Part shown: in pieces, positions 30,607 to 40,886 of the stretch
Position numbering within the stretch: position 1 is the stretch's first letter
Layout: each line of letters begins with the position of its first letter
Source of the DNA: Neoscytalidium dimidiatum
Taxonomy: Eukaryota > Ascomycota > Dothideomycetes > Botryosphaeriales > Botryosphaeriaceae
Length of the DNA: 64,000 bases
Direction: 5' to 3'
NCBI GenBank assembly: GCA_037367355.1
Contig: CM074697.1
Location: 930,001-994,000 of the forward strand
Made by a program: the position numbers and the translations under genes
Notes under the pieces: generated by a model
Database searches by the model: none
Told to the model about the DNA's origin: nothing
Seen by the model: only the letters and a program-made list of their open reading frames with translations

Positions 30607-31585
30607 TGTATCAGAGCGGAATCGCGCGGATTGGCAGGGCGGGAGCCGTGAACTGGGCGTTTTCTGGGGATTTCGGGGTCGAGATGCGAGGCTGACGCTC
30701 CAAAAAGCGCAAAACGGGACGGTCGATGCTCTGTGTAGGAGGTGGTGAGGGGTAAATTGAGTTATAGGGCGCCTCGCAGACTTGAGTTGTGTTGGGATCA
30801 GGCGAGTGATTACGAGGCTCATACACTCGTTGGGAAGCTAGACGCTCGGTAATGGATTGAGAACAGCGAGGGAAAGGGTAATGCAGGTTATATGGGGCTT
30901 GCGATGTGCGAGTGAAGGGAGCAGGAGGAGAGTCGGTGATGGGACGGATGGATTGACGTCGTTGGCGGCATGGAGCGTGAATAATCTTCCGCGGCGGGCT
31001 CTTGGGACCCCACCATGCTGTTCTTCCGTCATCGGCTGTGCTACCAGAAGGCCCGATGCGGCAATTTCAAGCGCGTTGCGCCTCGAACCTCCTCACCTCA
31101 TTCGGGCAGCTCGTGGCATATTCTGCCGGATGGAAAGCTGTGCCGCCATTCTCTCTGGAGAGAACTGAAGTCTCAGTCTGCGGGCTCACTCAGTAGGCTC
31201 TCCGGGTGGGTTCTGGGCGATACATACGTGTGATTCATGTTTCAGAATGTAGCGGTCGAGGGTTGGGGAGCGCGGATGCAGAGACAGCTTTAAGGTACAC
31301 TCAGGCCGTGGAGCTAGCTTCGGGATTATGTCATAGCGAAGAAAGACTCTTGTCGTGAGAGCCTGCGAGCTCCCTGCCGAAGCGCAGCCTTATGTACAGT
31401 CCGGAGCTGCTGGCCCGGCCCGAGCTGTCGGCGCATCGGCGTTTGCCCCGCGTGCTGCGGCGTTGATGACGGAGCTCTACCTTAGCACCAAGACACCAAC
31501 CGTGCGCGCGTGGCAGCAGCAGCTCTCTGGTTGTACCACTACTTCCGACCCACCTCTCTATTCCGCACGCCGGACCACGCCCACC
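30607..31585. promoter_or_regulatory. Divergent promoter region, RKI1 / ULA1
   Basis: 979 bp between the start codons of ribose-5-phosphate isomerase (-) and ULA1 (+). It must hold both promoters. The right end continues the ULA1 frame upstream without stop for 77 codons, but the family-like start is at 31586. No clear TATA box seen. Confidence 0.5.
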
Positions 31586-33455
31586 ATGCCCGGCACGACT
31601 CCTCCTCCGATCCAAGGTCCCACTTCGAAGGAAAAGAAATACGACAGGCAGCTTCGTCTATGGGCAGCCAGTGGTCAGCAAGCTCTGGAAGATGCCCACA
31701 TCCTGCTCATCAACTCCGGCCCTGGCGTCGTCGGGGTGGAAACACTTAAGAACCTAGTCCTTCCCGGTAGGTCAGCGCGGTTCAGTATACACCGCCTACT
31801 TAAGCTCATGGCATGCAGGCATCGGCCGATTCACAATTCAGGATTCTGGCGTTGTCACCGAATCAGACCTGGGCGTTAATTTCTTCCTTGAGGAAGAACA
31901 TCTGGGCGGCTTCCGGGCACAGCATACTTGCGACTTGCTGAAGGAGCTCAATCCAGACGTGCGGGGCCATTTTATCACTGAGGTGGGTCAATGTACTTGA
32001 CACATTATCGCCTATGTTGACCAAGCCAGCCCGTCGAATCCTTCATTAGCAAGCCGTCTGCGCTTGACCTTTACACCCTCATTCTTGTCACAGCACCCGT
32101 TCGGCCAGCGATTCTCGAGCAAATTAGCTTTCATGCCTCCAAAACCGAGACTCCGACCTTCTACCTCCACTGCGTCGGCTTCTATGCCCACTTCTCCGTC
32201 CACCTTCCTCCTGCATTTCCCATAGTTGATACCCATCCTCCTGCAGAATCCACCGTAGACCTTCGGCTGTTGGCACCATGGCCTGAGCTTCTACAGCTTG
32301 CTGCAGAACAGACCAGCAACATAACTGCCATGAGCGACGAGGATCACGGTCACATACCATACGTATCGATCCTGCTACACTATCTGGAGGAATGGAAGAA
32401 GACCCATGGTGGAAAAGTGCCGCAGAATTACAACGAAAAGACGGAATTTCGATCTTTTGTGGCGAGCGCTATCCGCACGAACACCCCTGAAGGGGGAGAA
32501 GAAAATTTTGAAGAGGCGGTTTCTGCGGTTCTGAAAAGCCTGAATCCCCCACAAGCGAGCAGCGCTGTCCGTGAAGTGTTCGACGCGGTAGAGTGCAAAA
32601 AGTTAACCACAGAATCTTCCAACTTCTGGATCATTGCTCACGCCATATCATTGTTTCACAAGAAGCATGGTCTTCTTCCTCTTCCTGGCTCCCTTCCGGA
32701 CATGAAGGCCAAATCTGCAGACTACATCAAGCTCCAGAACGTCTACAAGGTTAAGGCACGTACTGATCTGGCTGAAGTTACCGACACTGTACGTGCTCTC
32801 GAGACACAGCTTCTGCGGACGCGCGGTTCTATACCTGATAAAGAAATCGAGGCTTTCTGCAAGAATGCCGGCCACATCAAACTTATTCGTGGGCATCCAT
32901 TCCACGTGGTACAGGGAGCAGAAGGTACCATTACCTGGGGAGAGCAGGCTAAGAGCCTTGCTGGCTTCAGTGGCCTGCAAGACCCTGATTCTCTTTTCCT
33001 TTTGTACATTGCTTTCTTGTCTTGGGATAAGTTCGTGGCTACGCATGAGGCAGGTGGTCTGCTAGGTGCCCCCAGAGTCCCAGGTGCCAGCGACACCGAG
33101 GTGGATGCAGATGTCGAGAAGATGTTTGGCATCGCGAAAACTTTCATGGACAGCTTGCTACAAGAAGCCGGCACCTTCATAGAGGACGAGGATGAATACA
33201 ACAAATTGAAGGATACCGTCAGCAAATATGTGGCTGAACTGTAGGGCCCCCATGAACCCAAACCTAGCCATCAGATTAATGCTGACACTACTTAGGACTC
33301 GTGCTGGTGGCGCAGAATTGCACAATACAGCTGCACTGGCTGGAGGAATCGTATCGCAGGAAGTTATCAAAGTGATCACTAAGCAGTACATTCCCGTTGA
33401 CAATACCTGCGTCTTCGACGGCGTTAGGAGCAAGAGTGGAGTTATCCGTGTATGA
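31586..33455 (+). CDS. ULA1: NEDD8-activating enzyme E1 regulatory subunit (ULA1/APPBP1)
   Basis: Partners with UBA3 to activate NEDD8 for cullin modification. Exons are 31586-31766, 31819-31982, 32030-33240 and 33296-33455, with introns of 52, 47 and 55 nt; the product is 571 residues. The N-terminus carries the ThiF/E1 fold: [20 protein letters not shown], then [20 protein letters not shown], then, across intron 1, [12 protein letters not shown] and [10 protein letters not shown]. As expected for this subunit there is no catalytic cysteine. The C-terminus, rebuilt across intron 3, contains [20 protein letters not shown] and [14 protein letters not shown], the E1 signature of the APPBP1 side. 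The apparent stop at 33241 lies inside intron 3 (donor GTAGGG). All phases agree, and no frame damage is seen. Confidence 0.94.
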
Positions 33456-33851
33456 TCTACATCCGCTCGGGACAGTATTGGTATGGTTTGCGGAAGTGTG
33501 GGATTGCAGACTATGATCGCTGCATAAGGGGCTGGGACTTTGGGGTGGCGATCGAAAGTTTAGCGGAAAAAAAAAATAAGATGCTAACATACCTAGACAG
33601 GAAAAGGGTATTATAGGACAATTATATCTGCGCTGGCTTGTATTCGTTGTCGAGACATAACGGGGACTCTAAATTTCCAGGGTGGTTACGCTCCTGACAA
33701 GCCCTCAACGAAGGTGCCCTATAACTGTGCTTCGAGACTTAGATGCAATTTTCATATCCCTGTAGCGTCGAAATATCTATGCTGCTGCTGTTGTTATTGT
33801 CGTGGAATTGTCTGACCTTCCTTCCTCCTCCCCTCTCCCCACTCTCATGTA
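33456..33851. other. Convergent intergenic region
   Basis: 396 bp between the stop codons of ULA1 and D-amino-acid oxidase. An A-rich run occurs near 33569. No gene seen. Confidence 0.65.
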
Positions 33852-35488
33852 CTACAACTTCGCCTTACTCTTCGCAATTTCATCCACCAACTTCGCAGCA
33901 GCATTCGCCGAGCCGTAACTAGCCTGGTAGCCGTAGCCGCCGTGACCGTAGTTGTGAACTGTCCAAACACCCTTTATACGCTCCTTTTCAACTCGTGGGC
34001 CACCCTCACGCATCGGCCGAAGACCAACGCCGTGACGAATGATGCTGAGCGCCTCAACACCCTTGCCACCGGTCAATGCCGGGCAGAGCTCTACGGCGCG
34101 CTTCATGATGCGCACAGCTAGATTGGGGTCCGGCTGCGATTCCCAACTATGCTTTTGCATGCAGCCGCCTAAAATAGTACCACCACCTGAGCCTCGTTAG
34201 TATTGGTGATAGCGCACGCCCTGAGAAAAGGGGTACAAACCATCGGCACGTTGCATGATGTAGACGGCCTCATCTTCGCCATCATCTGTTCCAGAAGTGC
34301 TGGTCATGAGGCCTGGCGTGTTGCGTACCAGTACAATCTGGCCCCGGCCCGGGTACAGTTTAGTATCCTGCACACCACCCAGCTTCAGGGATGAGAGTCC
34401 GGTGCAGTTGACAACAACATCGGCTTTCTGACCACTGTGGTGCAGCGCGGCGGCATCGGCAACGTGTGACACAATGCCCCGGCGGAGCTGCGCACCATTC
34501 TTGCGGCATTGGCCGATCAGCCAGGGGAGGTACAGGGCGGTGTTGATGCAAACGGAGGTAAAGGCCGTTGCGGAATCGATGCCCGGCTTGAGCTGATCTT
34601 TGGGAAGAATTCGGAACTAAGGATGGCACACGTCAGGAGCTCCATCGTTGACGATGTCTCAGGGGATGGGGTAAGTCGAAGGGAGGTTGCAAAGGGTCAA
34701 AGGTTGGTCTAAGCAGCAGGGAGGACGGATTTACATCAGGCACCACGTCCTTCCACCATGGCTCCGTCTTCAACAGCTCCGAGAACCATTTTCCAGTTGT
34801 GGTGTTGACGTCTTTTGCTCGGTTGTTTAGAACAGTTTCCTGGAAATGAATGTGCGCTTCAGGCACATCTGAGGCTAGCCGTTGCAGCTCCGGCCAGGTA
34901 TTCTTCTCGTACTCTGCGAGATTCGAGCCAGGTGCCCCGACGCTAGAAGATAGTGGTCAGTGAATAGTGATCATGGCTATTATTTGATGTGCTTCTTGTG
35001 GAGCGCATAATTGGCGGGACGAACGCCGATAATACGGTTAGTTCGAATCGACGGGCAGAAAACATATACTCTATCACCTGGTCACCGAATCGGTGCACAA
35101 CGGAGAGAGGAAGCGGAATGGTAGAATTACTGAAGTACACACGGAAATGATGTAGCCTCATGTGCTGGCAGATTGAGCCACAAATGGAGGGGAGACAAAT
35201 GAACAGAGACAGGTTTGAAACGGCAAGACGGTGGCTTTCAGAGGGAACTTACGGTAGATAATTGGCGCCAGCCCAGGGTGAGGCGTACTCGATATCATAG
35301 TCACCAGGCATGTGCTTGGCAACAATGGTAACGCTGTATTGAGGGTTCTTGGACAATTGCAAGGCGGTGGTAAGACCCACAACGCCAGCGCTGCACACAA
35401 GACGAGGCTCAGTAACGGTCATCGCTTTCCTGCACACCTTCGCTCCGCCGTCAGCTTACCCCAGGACAACAATCTTTGTTTCCGCCAT
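33852..35488 (-). CDS. D-amino-acid oxidase, peroxisomal
   Basis: FAD enzyme that oxidises D-amino acids to keto acids with release of ammonia and hydrogen peroxide. Five exons: 35488-35460, 35390-35253, 34942-34735, 34616-34241 and 34186-33852, with introns of 69, 310, 118 and 54 nt; the product is 361 residues, the usual size. The FAD-binding GxGxxG is rebuilt across intron 1 (IVVLG, then AGVVGLTTALQLS). Other landmarks are EYASPWAGANYLP, the NCTGLSSLKLGG motif, YPGRGQIVLVRN, and the C-terminal VWTVHNYGHGGYGYQASYGS (substrate and FAD region). It ends in AKL, a type-1 peroxisomal signal. Intron 4 has a perfect TACTAAC branch point. Intron 2 is far longer than any other here but no missing exon is needed to complete the protein. 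Confidence 0.94.
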
Positions 35489-36025
35489 CGCAACGCTCGT
35501 GGCGCAGCAGCAGTCGAACGTCGAGAACCCGGATCCGCGGTCGCGTGTTGACGGAGAGTCAGTCGGAAGCCAAACGTGACCGGCTCACCAAACGCCAAAA
35601 GTCGAGGGAACAAGCGACACACATATATAGGGTGCGGCGGACACACGCGCACCACGCCGGCGGCCCAACAGCAGCATCGCCGCCCGCGTCGCCGCTCCGG
35701 AGTTCGGCGTAGACAGCCTATCGACACGCCGTAACGCGATTGGAAATTCAAGCCCCCGCCGTCACCCCAGGCCGCGCCCGTAACCCGCCCGTAACGCAGT
35801 GAAGGCGGTCAGCGACCCGGGCGCGCCAAGCTCGGACCCCTGTCGTGTGCAGCCCTCTGCGGACCTTTCATCATCAACAGGAGTGAAGCTGCCAGAGTGA
35901 AGCCCGCCTGCGAGAGCTTCCGCGCCCTCCACGCCAACGCCCTCCACACCACCCCTCCTCAAATCCTGTCTGCATGATCCGCATTTTCTAGCCCGTCGTT
36001 CACTTCTCCTCCTCCTCTTGCGAAA
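35489..36025. promoter_or_regulatory. Divergent promoter region, D-amino-acid oxidase / OTU protease
   Basis: 537 bp between start codons. Contains ATTGG (CCAAT on the minus strand) at 35739-35743 and a pyrimidine-rich stretch (TTCTCCTCCTCCTCTTG) ending right before the OTU start. Likely a shared or back-to-back promoter. Confidence 0.5.
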
Positions 36026-37601
36026 ATGCCGTCTCGCCGGAGCCATGACGACGAGTTTCCTCTGCTCTCCGGCCTAGGCCTGTACGCCGCAGAAATCCTC
36101 GGCGACGGTAAGATGCTGCCCCGCAACGCCCCAAAATCCGCACCAAGCAATTGCGCTGACCCGACCATTCAGGTAACTGCCTGTTCAATGCCCTGTCAGA
36201 CCAGCTGTATGGTCATCAGGCCGCCCACCGCGAAATCCGCGAGCGCACTGTTGAGTACATGCGCGACCACGCGTCCGAATTCAAGGCCTTCATCAGTGTC
36301 AACCCTGGCGGCGGCGTCCGCAGGAATCCAAAGCGCAAGAACGTCGGCGCTTACTCCACCCCCTACAGCCAGCAGACCCCAACCGAGGAGGAGATCGAAC
36401 AGACGTTCCAGCGTCACCTTGACACAATGGCCAAAGGTGGCACCTGGGGCGACAACGTCGAGGTTCAGGCCTTTGCACGCGCCTACGACGTCACCGTCAA
36501 GATATATCACAGGGACTTCGCATACTATGTCACTCCTTTCCAGGATGAGCAGAAGAGAACTATTGTACACATTGCATATCACGTAAGTCGACGCGTCGCG
36601 TCCTCTCGCATTTCAACAGCTAATGCAGCATTCAGACTTGGGAGCACTATTCCTCAATACGAAACCTGGATGGCCCTCACGACGGCCCTCCGGAGGTGCG
36701 TGAGAGGGCGATCAGCCCTGAAACTGAGGCTGCTCAGAAGAAGAAGCTTGCCGCCGCTCCCTACGCCCAGGATTGGCAGATCGATGTGGTGATGAAGTCA
36801 CTGCCTTTCTTGACGGATAAGGCGACCATCAGGAAGACTCTGGAAGAGTGCAAGGGCAGCATCGACAACGCAGTCTCGAGGTTACTGGACGAAGATTCGG
36901 GCAACCAGTCTTCTGCACAAGAGAGCTCTAGCATAGAGCGCGAGCCCGACAGTGACGACGACGAGATCTATGGTCCCAACAAGAGCCGCAGCCGCCGTAC
37001 AGGCCGTCAGCATAAACATGACAACGTGACCAGCGCGTCCAGGGCCAGCTCCACTACCAGAAATATCCTCAAACCCAAGGGCCACAAGCAGCGCCTTGGA
37101 TCGAAGCTGGCCTCTCAGGAGTGCTCGCAAGACTCGCAAGCCTCCAAAATCAGCGCTGATTCACAGGAAGCCGACGTGATCACAGCCAGCAGTGCTCCTA
37201 GTCCGACTGCTGTTGCGGTTCCAGACTCTGACAGTGATTCTAAGCACGAATCTGATGCTGATCCAATCACCGCTCCTCCCTCTCCTAAGTTGCCTTCTCC
37301 GCCAAGGAAGGGCCCTGTGCGCATCAGGCTTACAATGCCGAAACCTCCGCCTGAGATGGAAGAGACGACCGCTATGCCTACCGGTAAGACGGCGCAAAAG
37401 CAATTAGGCGCCCAAGGCCGCAAGATATCCGCTCGTGATAAGAAGGATATGAAAAAGCAAGCTCAGAAAGCCGCCCGTAGGGAGCGCCAACAGCAACAAG
37501 CTGCCAACAAGTCTGGACCCACTAGGACGCTTCCGATCATTACAAAGTCCAATCCGACCTCTCCCTCTCTTGATGCCGGCATCAAGATCCTTTACGTCTG
37601 A
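36026..37601 (+). CDS. OTU-domain deubiquitinase (OTUD3-like)
   Basis: Cysteine protease that removes ubiquitin from targets; probably nuclear or cytosolic. Exons are 36026-36107, 36173-36582 and 36636-37601 with introns of 65 and 53 nt; the product is 485 residues. The catalytic motif is formed across intron 1: D27-G-N-C30-LF. The second half of the fold reads GGTWGDNVEVQAFARAYDV and the catalytic His, placed by exon 3, is H168 in TWEHYSSIR. Residues about 210-250 (QIDVVMKSLPFLTDKATIRK onward) look like a UBA/CUE-type helical bundle, the arrangement seen in OTUD3. The C-terminal half is disordered, rich in Ser/Asp/Pro, with a Lys/Arg/Gln-rich stretch near the end. Catalytic residues are intact. 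Confidence 0.92.
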
Positions 37602-38616
37602 GCCTTCTGGCTTCTTTTTTCGTGCTGCACTACAACACAAGGCTTGCACAGACATCCTGAGATACCCACTTCACACCCTATAATCTCGCGAGCGACGATC
37701 TCACTACGAAGCTTCCACAGCGGCAAGATTCACGGCCGTAACCTTACTCATGACTTTGGAGGCGTGGAAATACTTTCTTTTTCCTTTTTTTTTTTACTCA
37801 TTCCGCATTGGTGTTACTAGCGATGCATGGCGGCGGCGTTCCTCTTTCACTTGACGCATTACAACAGCGCGTCTAACAATAACTTGCATTACGGACCAGC
37901 AACGGCGGCACTGGTCCTTCATGGCGGCATAGCACACTCGGCAGCATTGGGGGTCACGTTTCTTCACAAGATTTGGGTGGCAGACTTTTGTTGTTTCATT
38001 GTGTCATTCCTTCTTGACTTCTTGGAGAAGCTACAACCATTCTAGACGTCCGGTACTACATCTGCTCTCCTTCATTGGGCAGTCATTCCGCGTCCTTATC
38101 ATCAAGACGGCGTTCAGGGCGAAAGGTAATGAACCAAGGTTTGGGTTGGGCATTCAAAGATTACGACTTTTCTTGTGTTTCGGACGGTTGCTAGGAGAAG
38201 CATATCAAGGATCCTCAGGAAACGCCGGGGTGTGGTTGGGTCTGGTGGATGGGCAGAGAGACGCCTTATTCTTCATTTCTACTGCCCATTCTTTTTCTTT
38301 TCTCTTTCTCTGCAGATACCACTTGGTTTGGAGCGACTTGATGACGGACGCCTGACTTATTGGAGCGTCTTGAGAGTATCTTTCCATTATCACGTCTGCA
38401 ACTGCCAGCATAGGTAGTTTCACCATCACAGTACTGTCGCTTCCAGCATAGGCTAGGCTCATCTCAGGGCCGGCTACTGGGTTCGCAATAGGAAGGATGA
38501 ATGAGAAAGATTTGAAAGGATATTACTTCTGTTAATGCCGACGCGTTAATAAAAACTCACCAAAGGATACCGTCCTCTGATTGCGCTCAATGTTGCAGGG
38601 CTTAAAATGTATGCTT

Positions 38617-38646
38617 GTGCGGCTGCGGTAAGTGCGGCTGCGGTAA
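38617..38646 (+). repeat. 15-bp tandem duplication
   Basis: Two exact adjacent copies of GTGCGGCTGCGGTAA. A recent slippage or duplication event is likely. Confidence 0.85.
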
Positions 38647-38742
38647 GCCCGGAAGTACACGCTCGCCAGCCGCATCTATCGGCTGAGCGGCGTTTGCTCA
38701 CGCCACCGCTCGTCCGAAATGGAACCTTCTCTTCTGTTCACC

Positions 38743-38761
38743 AAAAAAAAAAAAAAAAAAA
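38743..38761 (+). repeat. Poly-A tract (A19)
   Basis: Nineteen uninterrupted A in the convergent region, about 270 bp beyond any expected 3' UTR of ALG2. Confidence 0.9.
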
Positions 38762-39029
38762 GAGAAGTGACATCTAGTGCCGCTGCGGAGTTCGGCAAAT
38801 TCGCAACCGTGGTCGAACACCGGGTCTGATTCCTTCGTGGGATGCCATTTCTAATGCTGAATTCTTTTCAGATGCCCCAGCTATGACTTAGTGGAATGCA
38901 CTTTTCAGTTATCAATGCGCGTTCAATGAATTGATATGCTTTAATACACGCACTGAGCAAGCCAATAGAATACGAAGAGTGTTTTCATCTTCTCAGTGTA
39001 TATTGAGACCTTTGATTATCTGGGATATT

Positions 39030-40545
39030 CTACATAAAATACCATGTGCCAATTCCAACAACAGCCCCCAGTGCTGCTGCCAGTACGGCAGCAGCAGTGC
39101 CCGTCACAATCGGCGGTCTCTCTACATCGTTGATGCCATCGATGTAGGATTGCAGACGCTCGGCCATTTTTGACTTCGAAAACTCGGCGCGAACACGTTC
39201 CTGTCCACTCACACCCATCTGCCGTAACCGCTCCTCGCCAATGCCACCATCCAGCACCTTGCGCATCACTTCCGTCCACTCCTCAACTGCCGCCACATTC
39301 CGCAGCCAGCCTGTCTCGTTCTCGATGACGGTCTCTGTTGGGCCGCCCTCGTTGGCAGCCAAGACCGGTGTGCCTGCGAGCATGGCTTCGAGTGGGACAA
39401 TACCAAAGTGCTCGTGACGCGGTGTGTAGATGAGAAGACGGGCGGACGTGAGCAGGGTGATTTTCAAAGTATTGAGTATAGACAGGAGGAAGAGGACTGA
39501 GATATCATCCGGAATGGAGAGGGCAGTTATGACATTCTTTGCAGTTGCGTGCTTCAGAGCGAAAGAATCGGCTAACGTGCAGAGTTCATTGTAGGTGGAG
39601 CTATTCTCTTGGACACGGGGGTCATAGCCACCTGGAGAGGTCAAGAACAGTAGTATATATCTGGAAAGGGTGACATACCAGCGACGACGAGCCTCGTACC
39701 CTTGCGCTCCTCTGGCGAAAGGCCGGCGTAGGCGCGGATTGCCAGGCCGACGTCCTTCTTGCGCTCAAAGCGATTGATACTGAGGAAAACCTTTTTATTT
39801 TCCCACAGAGGCTTTTCCCGTGCTTTGAACTCCGCAGCCTGCTCCGATACTTGGGTGTCGACGCATGGGTAGACAACGCCAGGGTTCCTGTGTTTTAGGC
39901 CGGGGAAGGCGGACTTGAATACACTTTTCGTGAAGTTGCTGTTGACCACAATAACATCACTACAACCTGTACTCCAGCTCTCCAGCCAGTCAAATGGCAG
40001 TCTGTATAAGCTCTTGACAGCTCCACCCTTCTGTGCCAGCAGCTTGTCCGGGAAGTGGCAGTAGAACAGCACTCTGGAGGCGGGCGAGAGAAGGCGAAGT
40101 AATGGCACACCGGCGCTCAGCTGGTCCACAAAGAAGACATCGGGGCTAAGCTGGCGGAGTTCGGGGGTCAAAAAGGCGATCTGGACAACGAGGTGTAGCT
40201 GGCGTAGGATGGCGCATAGGATAGAGAAGCGGCCAGCGATGGAAGGCGGGACGATAGAATTGCCGCGCACGCGCACGTCGAGGGTTCCTTTAACAAGGTG
40301 CGGGCTTGCTTAGCTATACTTCACTTTGGATATGAGTTTGCCTGCGTGTAGGACGAGAGGCTAAAGGGCAGCTTACCATCTCGGGCTTCATCAAAGCAGT
40401 GCTTGGGATCGCAGTGAGAGGTGAAGATGGTGACCTTGTGGCCGAGATCCTGCAGGCCTACGGCAGCATCCACCACGAGGCGCTCGGCACCGCCAATGCC
40501 CAGGTCTGGGTGAAAGAAAACGATACTCCTGTGCTGGACGGACAT
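39030..40545 (-). CDS. ALG2: ALG2 mannosyltransferase (N-glycan core assembly)
   Basis: Adds the second and third mannose (alpha-1,3 and alpha-1,6) to the dolichol-linked N-glycan precursor on the cytosolic face of the ER. Exons are 40545-40377, 40287-39679 and 39631-39030 with introns of 89 and 47 nt; the product is 459 residues, normal for ALG2. N-terminus: [20 protein letters not shown] (glycosyltransferase-4 family). Middle: [19 protein letters not shown] and [16 protein letters not shown]. The nucleotide-sugar site is [20 protein letters not shown] followed by NEGGPTETV, holding the E-x7-E motif. A hydrophobic C-terminal segment ([20 protein letters not shown]) fits membrane anchoring. 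The ATG at 40545 gives the usual start. It is divergent to VPS15 with only 341 bp between. Confidence 0.95.
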
Positions 40546-40886
40546 TCTTCGCGGGAGGAGAACAGGGAGCTGCCACAGTCGTTGACTTGGGCAATGAGGC
40601 TTTGTACGTGGCCTCGGGCGCTGATTGGGCAGACGAGGCAGGTTAGCCGACGCAGGGCCAGGCCGCCGTGACGGGAGCTCGCGGTGCGCGTGCGCGCCAA
40701 CACGTCCATCATCCATCCACCTCAAAGATATCTCTGATCTTTGCAAACGGCTCGGCTACTTCACAGCCTTCTCCTGCATGCGCAACACCAGCCCGGAACG
40801 CCGCCACCGTTGTCGGCGAAATATGTAACTCATCCCCCACGACCCGCACCTGTCACCGTCTTTGAAGATCCAGCCCATGATTCAAC
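40546..40886. promoter_or_regulatory. Short bidirectional promoter, ALG2 / VPS15
   Basis: 341 bp between the two start codons, the tightest divergent pair in the window. ATTGG at 40624-40628 is a CCAAT box on the ALG2 strand, about 80 bp before its ATG. No TATA box seen. Confidence 0.6.

Larger units (their letters stand above)
37602..39029. other. Convergent intergenic region
   Basis: 1.4 kb between the OTU protease and ALG2 stop codons. Holds a 15-bp tandem duplication and an A19 tract listed separately. No frame above about 120 codons and none family-like. No gene supported. Confidence 0.6.

Noticed and set aside
33241..33243. TAG as the end of ULA1
   Set aside because: It is part of the GTAGGG donor; exon 4 carries the conserved APPBP1 C-terminus.
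35035..35060. tRNA T-arm-like GTTCGAATC in the long DAAO intron
   Set aside because: Flanking bases cannot form a 5-bp T stem, and no acceptor or anticodon arm was found.
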